Origin: Sarcina sp034439435 | GTDB lineage: Bacteria > Bacillota > Clostridia > Clostridiales > Clostridiaceae | Assembly: GCF_034439435.1 (NCBI RefSeq) | Contig: NZ_JAPCKJ010000003.1 | Location: 62,001-126,000, forward strand | Direction of reading: 5' to 3' | Length of the DNA: 64,000 bases | In this document: in pieces, positions 8,632-17,298 of the stretch | Layout: every line of letters starts with the position of its first letter | How positions within the stretch are numbered: the stretch's first letter is position 1 | Position numbers and translations under genes: made by a program | The notes under the pieces: model-generated | Databases searched by the model: none | Told to the model about the DNA's origin: nothing | Seen by the model: only the letters and a program-made list of their open reading frames with translations

Positions 8632-9090
8632 CTATCTTCTTATTATCTTTTGGTTTGAAGTGGCTAGCTTAACATCATATTGGATATTGTTACTTACCTT
8701 TAACTTTTCATCATACCTTCCAAACTTAAAGTACATATCTCCCTTTAGATTATATATATCTGGAAACTTTTCTTTAAACTTCTCTTCACTAAGTCCAGAA
8801 TAAACTATAACCTTAAGCTTTCTCTTTCTTGCTGAATTAACCATGGCTCTTAGTTCCTTAGGTTGAAGTGACCATTCAAGACCTGCAAGTATGATTCCTT
8901 CATTAAAAGGGTCCTTTGTTACTTCATCCAATATTTCTTCTGAATCCTTCTCTATGTTTGGTAATTCCTTTAGATGCTGATTAAAGCACCCTTTGCAGTT
9001 TAAATTACAATCTACCGCACTTATTAGTGCGCCTATAAAGGGAGCATCCTCCACTCTCTCATGAACGATGCCCTTTGTTTTTATAATCAT
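8632..9090 (-). CDS. nrdG: Anaerobic ribonucleotide reductase activating protein
   Basis: This 152-residue radical SAM enzyme installs the glycyl radical on NrdD. The [4Fe-4S] motif is CNLNCKGC (C-x3-C-x2-C) at about residues 28-35, as in all NrdG proteins. A GLEWSLQP segment follows where the SAM-binding glycine region lies. It overlaps the end of the upstream nrdD by four bases, so translation is coupled. It is slightly short compared with E. coli NrdG and acts only under anaerobiosis. Confidence 0.92.
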   Translation of the reverse strand: MIIKTKGIVHERVEDAPFIGALISAVDCNLNCKGCFNQHLKELPNIEKDSEEILDEVTKDPFNEGIILAGLEWSLQPKELRAMVNSARKRKLKVIVYSGLSEEKFKEKFPDIYNLKGDMYFKFGRYDEKLKVSNNIQYDVKLATSNQKIIRR

Positions 9091-10847
9091 AGGCTTAACT
9101 GATTTCTATCCTTAAACTCTGATTTTTTACCATCATTGAAGAATTCAACTTTTCTTAAGTAGCCTGTTATTCTTTGATATAAATCTAATTTTTTGCCACA
9201 TATAGGGCATTCTTCTACTTTTTCCTTTACGTATCCATGCTCTTCACAATATCTATTTAAAGGAGAAATGCTTACATAAGGTGTTCTATATTGCTTACAA
9301 ACTGTCTTTACTATGTGTTTTGCCTTCTCTCCACTTATGGCTCCATCACAGTAAATATGGACAACAGTTCCTCCTGTGAATAATACTTGAAGCTTATCTT
9401 GATGATCAAATAATTGCTTTAAGTTTTTAACCTCACTAGGTGGCATATGACATGAGTTTGTATAGTATGGGTACTCTCTTCCTCCTCTAACTATAATGTC
9501 CTCAAAATCCTCTACATCCTTCTTAGCTAACCTGTAACATGTTGATTCTGCTGGAGTAGCCTCAAAGTTATAAAGATTTCCTGTTTCCTCTTGGAAGTTT
9601 ATTAACTCTTCTCTTATGAAGTTACAAACCTTCATTGAGAATTCCATTCCCTCTTCAGTTAATATGTTCTTTCCATTAAAGTTTTCACACATCTCATTTA
9701 ATCCAACTATTCCTATAGTACTAAAGTGATTTTTAAGTGTTCCTACATAAGTTGAGAAAGCTGGTAACATATCTTTATTTATGATATTCTCATTAAGCCA
9801 TTTTCTCTTCTTCTCTAAGCTATCCTTTGCTATAACTAAGATTTCTCTTAAAGCACTGAAAAACTCTTTCTCATTATTTTTATGCTTGTATGCTACTCTT
9901 GGTAAGTTTATTGTAACAACACCTATACTTCCTGTGCTATCTCCACTTCCAAAAAGACCACCGTTTCTTTTTCTAAGCTCTCTTAAATCAAGGTTTAATC
10001 TACAACACATTGATCTTACATCACTTTGATCCATATCTGAATTCACAAAGTTTGCAAAGTAAGGATAACCAAACTTTCCTGTCATCTCAAATAACATATC
10101 ATTATTTGGATTATCAAAGTCAAAGTTACTGTTTATATTGTAAGTTGGTATTGGATAAGAAAATGGTCTTCCATCATAATCCCCTTCATTCATAAGTTCA
10201 TAGAAGGCTCTATTTAACATGTCCATTTCCTTTTGACATTCCTTATATGTGAACTCTTGAATTTCCCCTCCAATTAAAGCAGGATCATTTTCTAAATCCT
10301 TTGGTGGGAAAAGGTCAAATGTTATATTAGTGAAAGCTGGTTCTGCTCCTGCTCTACTATTACTATTTATACTAAATATGAAGTTTTGTAGATTTTGCTT
10401 AACTTCTTCATAAGTTAAATTATCACTTTTTATATACGGTGCTAGTAATGTATCAAAGGAGTTAAAGGCAACTGCTCCCATAATCTCATTTTGATATATT
10501 GTAACTAGGTTTGCTATTTGGTTTAATATGGCATCAAAATGTTTTGCTGGGCTACTAGTTGGAATATTAGGGATTCCTTGTACTCCCATAAGTATTATAT
10601 TTCTTAATGAATATCCGCAGCAGTAAAGAGTTAATCCTCCTAAATCATGAATATGCATATCTCCATTTCTATAAGCATCTATTATTCTCTTCTCTTTATA
10701 AACCTCATTAAGCCAATAATCCTTAGAAACTTCAGCTATTATGTGCTTATTAAGACTTCCAAAGCTGTATGGTGAATTGGAGTTTTCATTGACTCTCCAA
10801 TCTATTTTTTTAATATAATCATCTACTATTTTCTTACTAGATAACAT
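9087..10847 (-). CDS. nrdD: Anaerobic ribonucleoside-triphosphate reductase
   Basis: This 586-residue class III reductase makes deoxynucleotides in the cytoplasm without oxygen. The C-terminus shows the Zn-binding Cys set (CEEHG ... CPICGKK) followed by RITGYLR, whose Gly carries the radical. The core has the expected CHMPPSE region and GGTVVHIY. It is shorter than E. coli NrdD (about 710) because no N-terminal ATP-cone is present, so dATP inhibition through that module is not expected. The ATG at 10847 has AAGGATG at proper spacing; a GTG three codons earlier is too close. It forms an operon with nrdG. Confidence 0.93.
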   Translation of the reverse strand: MLSSKKIVDDYIKKIDWRVNENSNSPYSFGSLNKHIIAEVSKDYWLNEVYKEKRIIDAYRNGDMHIHDLGGLTLYCCGYSLRNIILMGVQGIPNIPTSSPAKHFDAILNQIANLVTIYQNEIMGAVAFNSFDTLLAPYIKSDNLTYEEVKQNLQNFIFSINSNSRAGAEPAFTNITFDLFPPKDLENDPALIGGEIQEFTYKECQKEMDMLNRAFYELMNEGDYDGRPFSYPIPTYNINSNFDFDNPNNDMLFEMTGKFGYPYFANFVNSDMDQSDVRSMCCRLNLDLRELRKRNGGLFGSGDSTGSIGVVTINLPRVAYKHKNNEKEFFSALREILVIAKDSLEKKRKWLNENIINKDMLPAFSTYVGTLKNHFSTIGIVGLNEMCENFNGKNILTEEGMEFSMKVCNFIREELINFQEETGNLYNFEATPAESTCYRLAKKDVEDFEDIIVRGGREYPYYTNSCHMPPSEVKNLKQLFDHQDKLQVLFTGGTVVHIYCDGAISGEKAKHIVKTVCKQYRTPYVSISPLNRYCEEHGYVKEKVEECPICGKKLDLYQRITGYLRKVEFFNDGKKSEFKDRNQLSL

Positions 10848-11272
10848 ATTTTTCACATCCTTTTTTCATATCCCTCTTGTTTTATACTGACATTATACAT
10901 CAGTCCAAAATGTTATAATAAATACTCATATACCTATATAGTCATAATCAATTAGTTATTTGTTTTTTTTGGAAACACCTCTAATCTCTCATGCAATCTA
11001 AGTTTCTCCCAACTCACAACTTTTCTAAAAAATTTTAACCAAAATTATCCTAAATTACTCAGAATCATAAGAGAAACTAGTCTTTTCCTTGATTCTAAAA
11101 AAACAAAAATTTTTTATATAATTTTTTAAATTTATCCCTCAATTTAATATTTCCCCTCCTAAAATCAAACAAATTTTACATGATTTTATGTATTTTTTTT
11201 ACAATCACTAATATTATTAACTAAGAAATATATAATTCATATATAATAATATATTATTTATTGGAGGAAATA
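10848..11272. other. Intergenic region between divergent nrdD and a membrane protein gene
   Basis: On the minus strand a TATAAT (about 10892-10897) could be the nrdD -10. A CTATATAG palindrome at about 10933-10940 resembles half of an NrdR box, but no paired box at the usual spacing is visible. A TATAAT at about 11243 may serve the rightward gene. No hidden gene was found. Confidence 0.4.
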
Positions 11273-11569
11273 ATGAAAGATACTCTAAATACAAAGAAAT
11301 GGGGATTAGGAAGTTTTTCATTTCTAATTTCTATATTTGCAATTATGTTTTCCTTTACCTATATAAATGGTAAATACCTAGGACAATATATATTTAACAC
11401 CTTAGAAATATCTTTTCCTTATGAACTTACATCTTTAATACTATTAGTTATAGCTATTATTCTTAGTTCTAAATATAGTGAGGACAAGTTTGCAAAAGCA
11501 GGAAAAATTTTATCCCAAGTAGTAATTTCCTTAATATTAATTTCAGCTCTCCTTACTGCATTGCTTTAA
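11273..11569 (+). CDS. Small three-helix membrane protein, paralogue of 11963-12259
   Basis: The 98-residue protein has three hydrophobic segments (about 12-32, 46-66 and 78-96) and a conserved NGKYLG loop. The start at 11273 has TTGGAGGAAATA just upstream; the TTG within that site is not the start. About half of its residues match the product of 11963-12259 (GSFSFLIS/GSLTLLIS, MFSFTYINGKYLG/MFSFTYFNGKYLG, DKFAKAGK in both), a clear duplication. The function is unknown. Confidence 0.65.
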   Translation: MKDTLNTKKWGLGSFSFLISIFAIMFSFTYINGKYLGQYIFNTLEISFPYELTSLILLVIAIILSSKYSEDKFAKAGKILSQVVISLILISALLTALL

Positions 11570-11675
11570 TTTTTAGCTATATTTTAAATTAATATTGTTT
11601 TTCATATATCTTCTTTCTACCTAAGCAAATTGTACCTATTACCGACTAAACAAATAAAACATTAATTTACACCTC

Positions 11676-11846
11676 TTATATTTCCTCTTCACTCTCTTTA
11701 ATTTCCTCATTAACCTTATAAGCCTTAATAAAACAAAGTACTGCCAATAGGATATTTACATATGGAACTATTATTGTTATTTGAATAAAAAAGATTAATA
11801 AAACCCCACCAATTATCCAGAGGTTTCGTTTCATAGATAAACTCAT
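11676..11846 (-). CDS. Small membrane protein (56 aa) between two paralogues
   Basis: MSLSMKRNLWIIGGVLLIFF begins a protein with two hydrophobic segments and an acidic tail rich in Glu. AAAGGGGTTGAG lies before the ATG. It is convergent with the upstream and divergent from the downstream paralogous gene. No family is recognised; it is reported on ribosome binding site and composition. Confidence 0.5.
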   Translation of the reverse strand: MSLSMKRNLWIIGGVLLIFFIQITIIVPYVNILLAVLCFIKAYKVNEEIKESEEEI

Positions 11847-11962
11847 TATATTCTCAACCCCTTTTTATATAATCAATTCATAATTTTGTAATATATTGAA
11901 ATTATATTCCAGTAGAGTTAAAATTATTTATAATAAGATGTTTTTGATTGGAGGGATAAACT

Positions 11963-12259
11963 ATGAAAAATGTAATACATACAAAAAAATTGGGAATAGG
12001 AAGTCTTACTTTATTAATCTCCCTATTTTCAGTTATGTTTTCATTTACCTACTTTAATGGAAAATATTTAGGAGAACATATCTTTAATTCCTTAGGAATC
12101 GTCTTTCCTTATGCGCTTACATCTTTAATTTTATTTGGCATAGCCTACTTTATTGCCTCTAAAAACATTGATGACAAATTCGCTAAAGCAGGGAAGAATA
12201 TCTCAATAGTATTCTCAATATTGATTTTAGCATCATCTATACTTTCAATATTATTATAG
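11963..12259 (+). CDS. Small three-helix membrane protein, paralogue of 11273-11569
   Basis: The 98-residue protein has the same length and helix layout as the copy 690 bp upstream, with shared MFSFTY.NGKYLG and DKFAKAGK motifs. TTGGAGGGATAAACT is the ribosome binding site. A hairpin (12289-12332) follows. The conserved polar loops suggest a real function common to both copies, but none can be named. Confidence 0.65.
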   Translation: MKNVIHTKKLGIGSLTLLISLFSVMFSFTYFNGKYLGEHIFNSLGIVFPYALTSLILFGIAYFIASKNIDDKFAKAGKNISIVFSILILASSILSILL

Positions 12260-12288
12260 CGTCTATTATAAACATAAACCTATGAAAG

Positions 12289-12332
12289 TAAGGTATTCTA
12301 TCTATTTTGGCTAAAATAAATGGAATACCTTA
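12289..12332 (+). terminator. Terminator-like hairpin
   Basis: TAAGGTATTC pairs with GAATACCTTA around a loop that contains a second small inverted repeat; a TTT-rich tail follows. It probably ends the transcript of 11963-12259. Confidence 0.55.
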
Positions 12333-12461
12333 TTTAGCTTCTTAAACTCACTTTCACTATACTTTAATTCTCTTCCATTAATTTAAATAGCATTATCCTC
12401 TTTTTCTCTTCTATTAATCTACTAAAATCTAAGTATAAAAATTCGGACTAAAATTCAGAGT

Positions 12462-13031
12462 TCACATTAAGTTCTCTGTTTTTTCCCTATCACGTTTAAA
12501 GTTCTTGCCTGTTTTCTTATTTAAGTACTCAATTACAAAAGTATATATATTATTATTTTTTAATAGATTAATCTTTTGGTTCAGCTTTTCAGTAGGACAG
12601 GGTTATTTATATGAGCCGACTCCTCTTTACTTTTCAGTAGGCTGCTTTTTTCCATAATACTCCCTATGTGTTGCTTAATTCTTTTCTTTCATCTGTTTAT
12701 TTTCAACACTAAGTTCCTCATATCTCTTTCCTATGCCATAAAAGGTATAGGTTCCTCCACTTTTAAGCAACTAAAAAATTAACACATCAGCATCTACTAA
12801 TTTCTTTAGCCTTCTTCTCAAAACATCCTTAATTTTAATCCCTAAGATTGGTACACTTTCTAAACATTTTTCATACTTTACTCAATAAACAAAGTCACCC
12901 TCAATTTCTCTTTCAAGCATAACTCCTGTCCTTATAAAATTTACAAAATATCTTAGTATTCCTAAATCAATTGAATCTAATCCCATTTCTAAAGCCTTTT
13001 TTGGATTAAATCCTAAATAAGTAAACTGCAT
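12462..13031 (-). pseudogene. Decayed phage-type replication protein (Phg_2220_C-like end)
   Basis: A single frame of 190 codons starts at ATG 13031 after GGGAGGGG and stays in phase to 12462, but holds five internal stops (the first at 12882-12884, codon 50; the second at codon 87; then three more). The N-terminal part (FNPKKALEMGLDSIDLGILR ... KDVLRRRLKKLVDADVL) looks like the helical DNA-binding start of clostridial phage replication proteins. Two PTEK repeats lead to a C-terminal VIEYLNKKTGKNFK, typical of the conserved phage C-terminal domain TIGR02220. No other phage genes remain here. It is a long-dead prophage relic. Confidence 0.8.
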
Positions 13032-13475
13032 AATTTCCCCTCCCAAAATAACACCTAAAAAATTTATACATTAAACTTCTCTTCACTATATAAATACTTT
13101 TAACTTTGACTTTCAGCTATAAAAATCTAAAAAAACTTTATTTTTGTAATTTCATACAAAAAAAATCATTAGCTTAATTGGGTTCCATCTTTAGACTATC
13201 TATGCTATATCAATTTAATATTACAAAGTAATGTATCTTACAACTATATTATGGTTAAAGATTTTAAGATAAGACAGACTATATTTCTTTGGATATAATA
13301 AAATTTCTATGTCATTTGGAATTATTACCCATAAATTATGTATAATAAAATATACATTAATAAACAATTATATTGAATTTTGTATCATTTTTTATTTGAT
13401 TAATATATAAATAGAAATTTACAAATGAGGTTTATAACAAGTTTATTATAATGTGAAATAAAAGGGGGATTTTAA
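13032..13475. other. Intergenic AT-rich region
   Basis: No ORF with a ribosome binding site, no clear hairpin and no convincing promoter were seen, although the rightward methyltransferase gene must have one here. Confidence 0.4.
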
Positions 13476-14180
13476 ATGAAAGCATATGAGAAGTTATATA
13501 AATTTTATAAAAAAGATTGGGGTAAGGATAGTATTAGATATGTAGATTTAATTATAAATGTAATTAGCACATTCAATTTAAATGTAAGTTCTATATTAGA
13601 TGTTGGTTGCGGTACAGGAATCCTTGCAAAGGAGTTAAAAAATATGAACTTTGAAGTTAGTGGAATCGATATTTCAGAGGATATGATTAATGTAGCAAAT
13701 GAAACAACAGCAGGAATTGAATTTGCAGTATCAGATATGAGGAATTTTAATTTAAATAAGAAATTTGATATGATTACATGTACCTTTGATGCTATTAATT
13801 ATGTAATTGCTGATGAAGATATGAAAGACACTATGAATAATATTTATTATCACCTAAATTCGAATGGCTTTTTCATCTTTGATATCAATACACCTTATTT
13901 ATATGAAGATAAGCACTTTGGAGTAATTAAGAGAGAGTTTGATGGTATTCATTTTGAACAAATATTAGAATATGATAGAACAACTCAAATAGGTACAACA
14001 CTTTTTGATTTTGGTAATGATGATTTAGAAAAACATGTTCAAAGAGCATATTCAGTAGAAAAAATGGATGAATATCTTGTGAATGCTGGATTTAAAATAA
14101 TTGGCAGATATAAGAACTTTAGAATGTTTCCTATAGAAGATAGAACATACAAAGTTTTTTATGTAGCAAAAAAGAAGTAA
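13476..14180 (+). CDS. Class I SAM-dependent methyltransferase
   Basis: The 234-residue protein has canonical motif I ILDVGCGTGILAKEL (about residues 42-56), the acidic strand end VSGIDIS, the motif near FAVSDMRNF and the post-motif strand FDMITCTFDAINY. The C-terminal half is beta-rich, as in the UbiE/DUF-type clostridial methyltransferases. AAGGGGGATTTTAA precedes the ATG. It is transcribed alone and ends at a perfect hairpin. The acceptor substrate is unknown. Confidence 0.85.
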   Translation: MKAYEKLYKFYKKDWGKDSIRYVDLIINVISTFNLNVSSILDVGCGTGILAKELKNMNFEVSGIDISEDMINVANETTAGIEFAVSDMRNFNLNKKFDMITCTFDAINYVIADEDMKDTMNNIYYHLNSNGFFIFDINTPYLYEDKHFGVIKREFDGIHFEQILEYDRTTQIGTTLFDFGNDDLEKHVQRAYSVEKMDEYLVNAGFKIIGRYKNFRMFPIEDRTYKVFYVAKKK

Positions 14181-14238
14181 TCCTTAATTTTATGAGAATT
14201 AGTTAAATTCCAACTTGTTTTAGAGATTATAGAAATTA

Positions 14239-14266
14239 AAATGTCAGCAAAAACTTGCTGACATTT
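14239..14266 (+). terminator. Intrinsic terminator, 12-bp perfect stem
   Basis: AAATGTCAGCAA pairs with TTGCTGACATTT around a 4-nt loop; T-rich sequence follows on the plus strand and also, more weakly, on the minus strand. Confidence 0.75.
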
Positions 14267-14348
14267 ATTTATATAATATTAAAAAGTAATTTAAATGTTT
14301 TGTAGTTTTAAATTAATTAGTCTAACCTATAAAGTAAAAAGCTATTTC

Positions 14349-14663
14349 CTACTTTACTGGTCTATTACCATATATAAATATTGTAATTACATTTAATACT
14401 ATAGTAATCACTAAAAGAGTTCCTCCTGCAAATACCACGGCACCAATTGTATCCATAATAGCAGTCCAGTCTTCAATTTTCACCAAATAATTTACATAGA
14501 AAATTTGAAAAAATAATGAGGTAGCACATGCAATCATGCTCATAATAGATAGTAAGCCCCAATTTCTATTATTATGCTTTTTATGTTGTATAATGCTAAT
14601 AACAGGAATTATCCAAGCAATTAAACCAAGAATTAAGCTAGCTGGATTAAGTAAAGTAATCAT
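14349..14663 (-). CDS. Three-helix membrane protein
   Basis: The 104-residue protein has hydrophobic segments at about 8-25, 37-58 and 72-95, separated by a basic loop (QHKKHNNRNWG) that should face the cytoplasm. A GGGAGAATATT site precedes the ATG. No family can be named with confidence. It is adjacent to, but 59 nt from, the next same-strand gene. Confidence 0.6.
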   Translation of the reverse strand: MITLLNPASLILGLIAWIIPVISIIQHKKHNNRNWGLLSIMSMIACATSLFFQIFYVNYLVKIEDWTAIMDTIGAVVFAGGTLLVITIVLNVITIFIYGNRPVK

Positions 14664-14722
14664 AATATTCTCCCTTCATTAAAAATTTAAAGTATTAATT
14701 TTTCTAAAAGTCCAACTCCATT

Positions 14723-15220
14723 TTAAGTATTCTTTTCTAGTCTTTCATTATAATTTTTTAAATCCTCACTTAATAAAAAGCTCTTTCTAAAATCACTTAC
14801 TATTTTCTCATTCCTACTTATTATAAGTGTCTTCTCTCCATCCCAAGATATTATTTCCACCTCTGCAAGTGGATGTTGAATACTAACTGGATTTTTCCAA
14901 AGCTCCCCATTACCCTCTGCATAAGGAAGATCATATTTCATAACCTCTTTTAAGGATATCCCTTTCTTAAATCCACTTAATACACCCCAAATAAGTTGAA
15001 AATCTTCTGACTTAACTATCTCATCCAACTCACTTCCTGATAAAAAACAATATTCTCTTGATAACAGCTCATTAATCCTTTCATCCTTTGGATAAGCACA
15101 GCAGTCTGTAATAAGCCAATTAAACTCAGTATGAATATTATTAATAGCTAAAAATACCTTCTCTAAATCTGTATAATATTCTTCTCCTCTTTCTAGAACT
15201 AATCCTTTCAAGTTTCTCAT
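14723..15220 (-). CDS. Hypothetical protein, possibly DUF2691-like
   Basis: The soluble 165-residue protein is acidic. The segment FNWLITDCCAYPKD followed by LSGSELDEIV recalls DUF2691 proteins, which are also short, single-domain and of unknown role; this is a weak resemblance. No signal peptide, membrane helix or catalytic motif is visible. AGAAGGGG lies upstream of the ATG. Confidence 0.55.
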   Translation of the reverse strand: MRNLKGLVLERGEEYYTDLEKVFLAINNIHTEFNWLITDCCAYPKDERINELLSREYCFLSGSELDEIVKSEDFQLIWGVLSGFKKGISLKEVMKYDLPYAEGNGELWKNPVSIQHPLAEVEIISWDGEKTLIISRNEKIVSDFRKSFLLSEDLKNYNERLEKNT

Positions 15221-15270
15221 CCCCTTCTAATATCCTATTTATATTAAACATATTCCTTTATTATTTAAAA

Positions 15271-15306
15271 TAAAAGAAGGTTGCATATTTAGACAACCTT
15301 CTTTTA
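15271..15306. terminator. Intrinsic terminator, 13-bp perfect stem
   Basis: TAAAAGAAGGTTG and CAACCTTCTTTTA pair around a 10-nt loop. On the minus strand it lies between the stop of 15338-15763 and the next gene. Confidence 0.75.
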
Positions 15307-15337
15307 TCAATAATAACCTTACTCAAATTTAATGATC

Positions 15338-15763
15338 CTATAGTCCTTCAAGCTCTCTAGCTTTCTCTTCTATCTTCTTTAATTCCTTATATGCGTGCTG
15401 AACCCTATCTTGTACAACATTAAGTTTCTCTAAATGCTCTATTGCTGCCTCTCTATAAATATCTCCAAGATCATTATCACACCAATTTGAGTTTTCAAGT
15501 TCATAGCCTTTAACCATTTCCTTGTCCTCATTATCCATATCATCAATATATGCCTTTAAAACATCAGATATATGTGTTAACTTAAATATTGCTTCTCCAC
15601 TATATCCAGGCATTATATTTTTAAGAACTAATGTAGCTCCATCATCTCTAATTTCTATTTCTTGTTCTGGCAATTCTCCATCTAAAAGAACTGACTCCAT
15701 CTTTTCAAAATCATCTATAAGTTTCTTTGCTTTTTTAGCTAATCTCATTTCCTTTGATTCCAT
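15338..15763 (-). CDS. Hypothetical cytoplasmic protein with coiled-coil ends
   Basis: The 141-residue protein is highly charged. Residues 1-25 and about 105-140 are helical with heptad-like spacing (LEKLNVVQDRVQHAYKELKK), suggesting a coiled coil; the centre is beta-like. AGTGAGGAGTTTAAA is a good ribosome binding site. No family is recognised. It lies 48 nt downstream of the zincin-like gene on the same strand and may share its transcript. Confidence 0.55.
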   Translation of the reverse strand: MESKEMRLAKKAKKLIDDFEKMESVLLDGELPEQEIEIRDDGATLVLKNIMPGYSGEAIFKLTHISDVLKAYIDDMDNEDKEMVKGYELENSNWCDNDLGDIYREAAIEHLEKLNVVQDRVQHAYKELKKIEEKARELEGL

Positions 15764-15811
15764 TTTAAACTCCTCACTTTCTAGTCCAACTTTGAAGTTT
15801 TATTTATTCTA

Positions 15812-16453
15812 TTATACTACATTACAACACTGCATTTCTGGATTGTCCACAAGTTTTAGAGTTATCTTTGAAAGATTAGTAACTCCACAAGCTTTTAGGT
15901 TATCCAAACAATTCTCTAATACTTTTTCAGTATTTTCAGAATTAACATCATAAGAATATGGCTTCATCTTACTTAAAGAGACCTCTTTATATCCTACCTC
16001 CTGAAGTACCTCACTTAAGTTTTTATCTAAATTAAAGGCTTCCAAAACACAACATAATTGAAAATAACCATACATCATGACACTATTCATTATTTCAGTT
16101 CCCCATATTTTATTGAAGAACTCCTTAAAGTTACTTTCCTTAGTCAATGGACTTGGTATATCCTTAATTATGTGGTATATCATCTCTTTTACCCTATTTA
16201 AGTTATTTTTTTTATCAACTTTTTTCCAATATGCAACAGCAAAGGAATTAGCAAAAAGCTCCTCATTAACACCATCCATGTCTACATTATTAATATCAAC
16301 TAATACATGTCCAATTTCATGAATAATATTATACCAATGAAAATACAAATCAAACTTCTTTTGCACACTTTCTTCTCCAAAAAGCTGAGCAAAACCCATT
16401 TGTTCTTCCACTGTTCCTGTTTCATATTTCCCACTGATTATTTCATAACTCAT
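15812..16453 (-). CDS. Zincin-like protein (HEIGH motif)
   Basis: The 213-residue protein contains HEIGHVL (H-E-x-x-H) at about residue 46, followed 20-odd residues on by NEELFANSFA, which supplies a third acidic ligand in the way of ImmA/IrrE-type and other gluzincin-like proteases. There is no signal peptide, so it should be cytoplasmic. The rest is helical and Cys-rich near the C-terminus (CCNVV). It may process a regulator, but no helix-turn-helix repressor gene lies next to it, unlike classic ImmA loci. The next same-strand gene is the coiled-coil protein. Confidence 0.6.
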   Translation of the reverse strand: MSYEIISGKYETGTVEEQMGFAQLFGEESVQKKFDLYFHWYNIIHEIGHVLVDINNVDMDGVNEELFANSFAVAYWKKVDKKNNLNRVKEMIYHIIKDIPSPLTKESNFKEFFNKIWGTEIMNSVMMYGYFQLCCVLEAFNLDKNLSEVLQEVGYKEVSLSKMKPYSYDVNSENTEKVLENCLDNLKACGVTNLSKITLKLVDNPEMQCCNVV

Positions 16454-16662
16454 AGATTCTCCCTCATTTCTTGTAACTTTCTAATACTCAAGAAAAATTT
16501 TCTTAAATACTTTTTATCCTGTGTCCCTCTTATATAATACTCTTAAAAGTTTATAAGTGTAATCATTTACTTTGCATATTTATATTTTATCACACCTAAA
16601 TCACATTATAAAATTAACTAAGATTGAACTATTTGTATCATTTTGTATATATAGCAAAAAAT

Positions 16663-16761
16663 AAAGAACTGTATCAAACTTAAAATAATAAAACTTACAA
16701 ATTGAGATGAAAATAATACCCTTATAAGCTTTATTCTAAGTTTTTAATGATACAGCTCTTT
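16663..16761. repeat. Long imperfect inverted repeat
   Basis: AAAGAACTGTATCA at 16663 and TGATACAGCTCTTT ending at 16761 are inverted copies with one mismatch, and the similarity extends inward with gaps (CTTAAAATAA versus the complement of TTATTCTAAG). It lies just after the stop of the 44-residue gene on the minus strand, where a T-rich tail follows, so it may act as a terminator or be a relic of a small inverted-repeat element. Confidence 0.5.
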
Positions 16762-16786
16762 AACATCTAGAATTTAAAATTTATGT

Positions 16787-16921
16787 CTAAAATTCATCGT
16801 AATTTATGCCAAAATCATTTTCAGGAAGATCTTTTGTCAGAATATAATAAGCAACTCCTATTAAAATAGGAACAATAAAAATTGATAAAGAAAATAAATA
16901 ATATAAATTTAATAATTTCAT
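16787..16921 (-). CDS. Small membrane protein (44 aa)
   Basis: MKLLNLYYLFSLSIFIVPIL starts one long hydrophobic helix followed by a polar acidic tail (TKDLPENDFGINYDEF). AAAGGAGG lies 8 nt before the ATG, which is a strong site. It stands alone and ends near the inverted repeat at 16663-16761. The function is unknown. Confidence 0.6.
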   Translation of the reverse strand: MKLLNLYYLFSLSIFIVPILIGVAYYILTKDLPENDFGINYDEF

Positions 16922-17081
16922 AACAAAAACCTCCTTTTAATAATAAATAAATAACTAAATTATTTATTTATTAATAATATTATAACACCTCAAATCATAG
17001 ATAAACAGACTGTTAACAAATTTTCTTTTATGTTATAATTAAGAGGTAGGTAATTTTATGAAGTTTTTCCTTATAATACAC

Positions 17082-17121
17082 AAAAGCCTATATGCTAAAA
17101 ACATACATATAGACCTTTTTT
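17082..17121. terminator. Bidirectional terminator-like hairpin
   Basis: CCTATATG and CATATAGA pair around a loop, flanked by A and T runs on both sides. It resembles the nrdG terminator at 8584. Confidence 0.55.
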
Positions 17122-17153
17122 ATTTAAGCTATTTTCTACTAACTTTCTTAATA

Positions 17154-17261
17154 TTACAATCTTCTGATTGGAAAGAATAAATATAATTGTCCATTTTCCT
17201 TAGGATAATTATAATCAAATATAGCACCTGCTAATTTAATACCCTTTACTAAACTTTGTGT
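17154..17261 (-). pseudogene. Possible C-terminal gene fragment
   Basis: In one frame, VKGIKLAGAIFDYNYPKENG and LYLFFPIRRL read like the C-terminus of a real protein, but there is no start, and a stop sits 36 codons from the end with further coding-like residues before it. The ENGQLYLFFPI ending slightly resembles small-molecule-binding GyrI-like domains. This is a weak call. Confidence 0.3.
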
Positions 17262-17298
17262 TTAAGTCACTTCCCATAAAACCTTATTACTTCATCTA

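Noticed and set aside
10930..10945. NrdR box before nrdD
   Set aside because: Only a CTATATAG half is visible and the usual second box at fixed spacing was not found.
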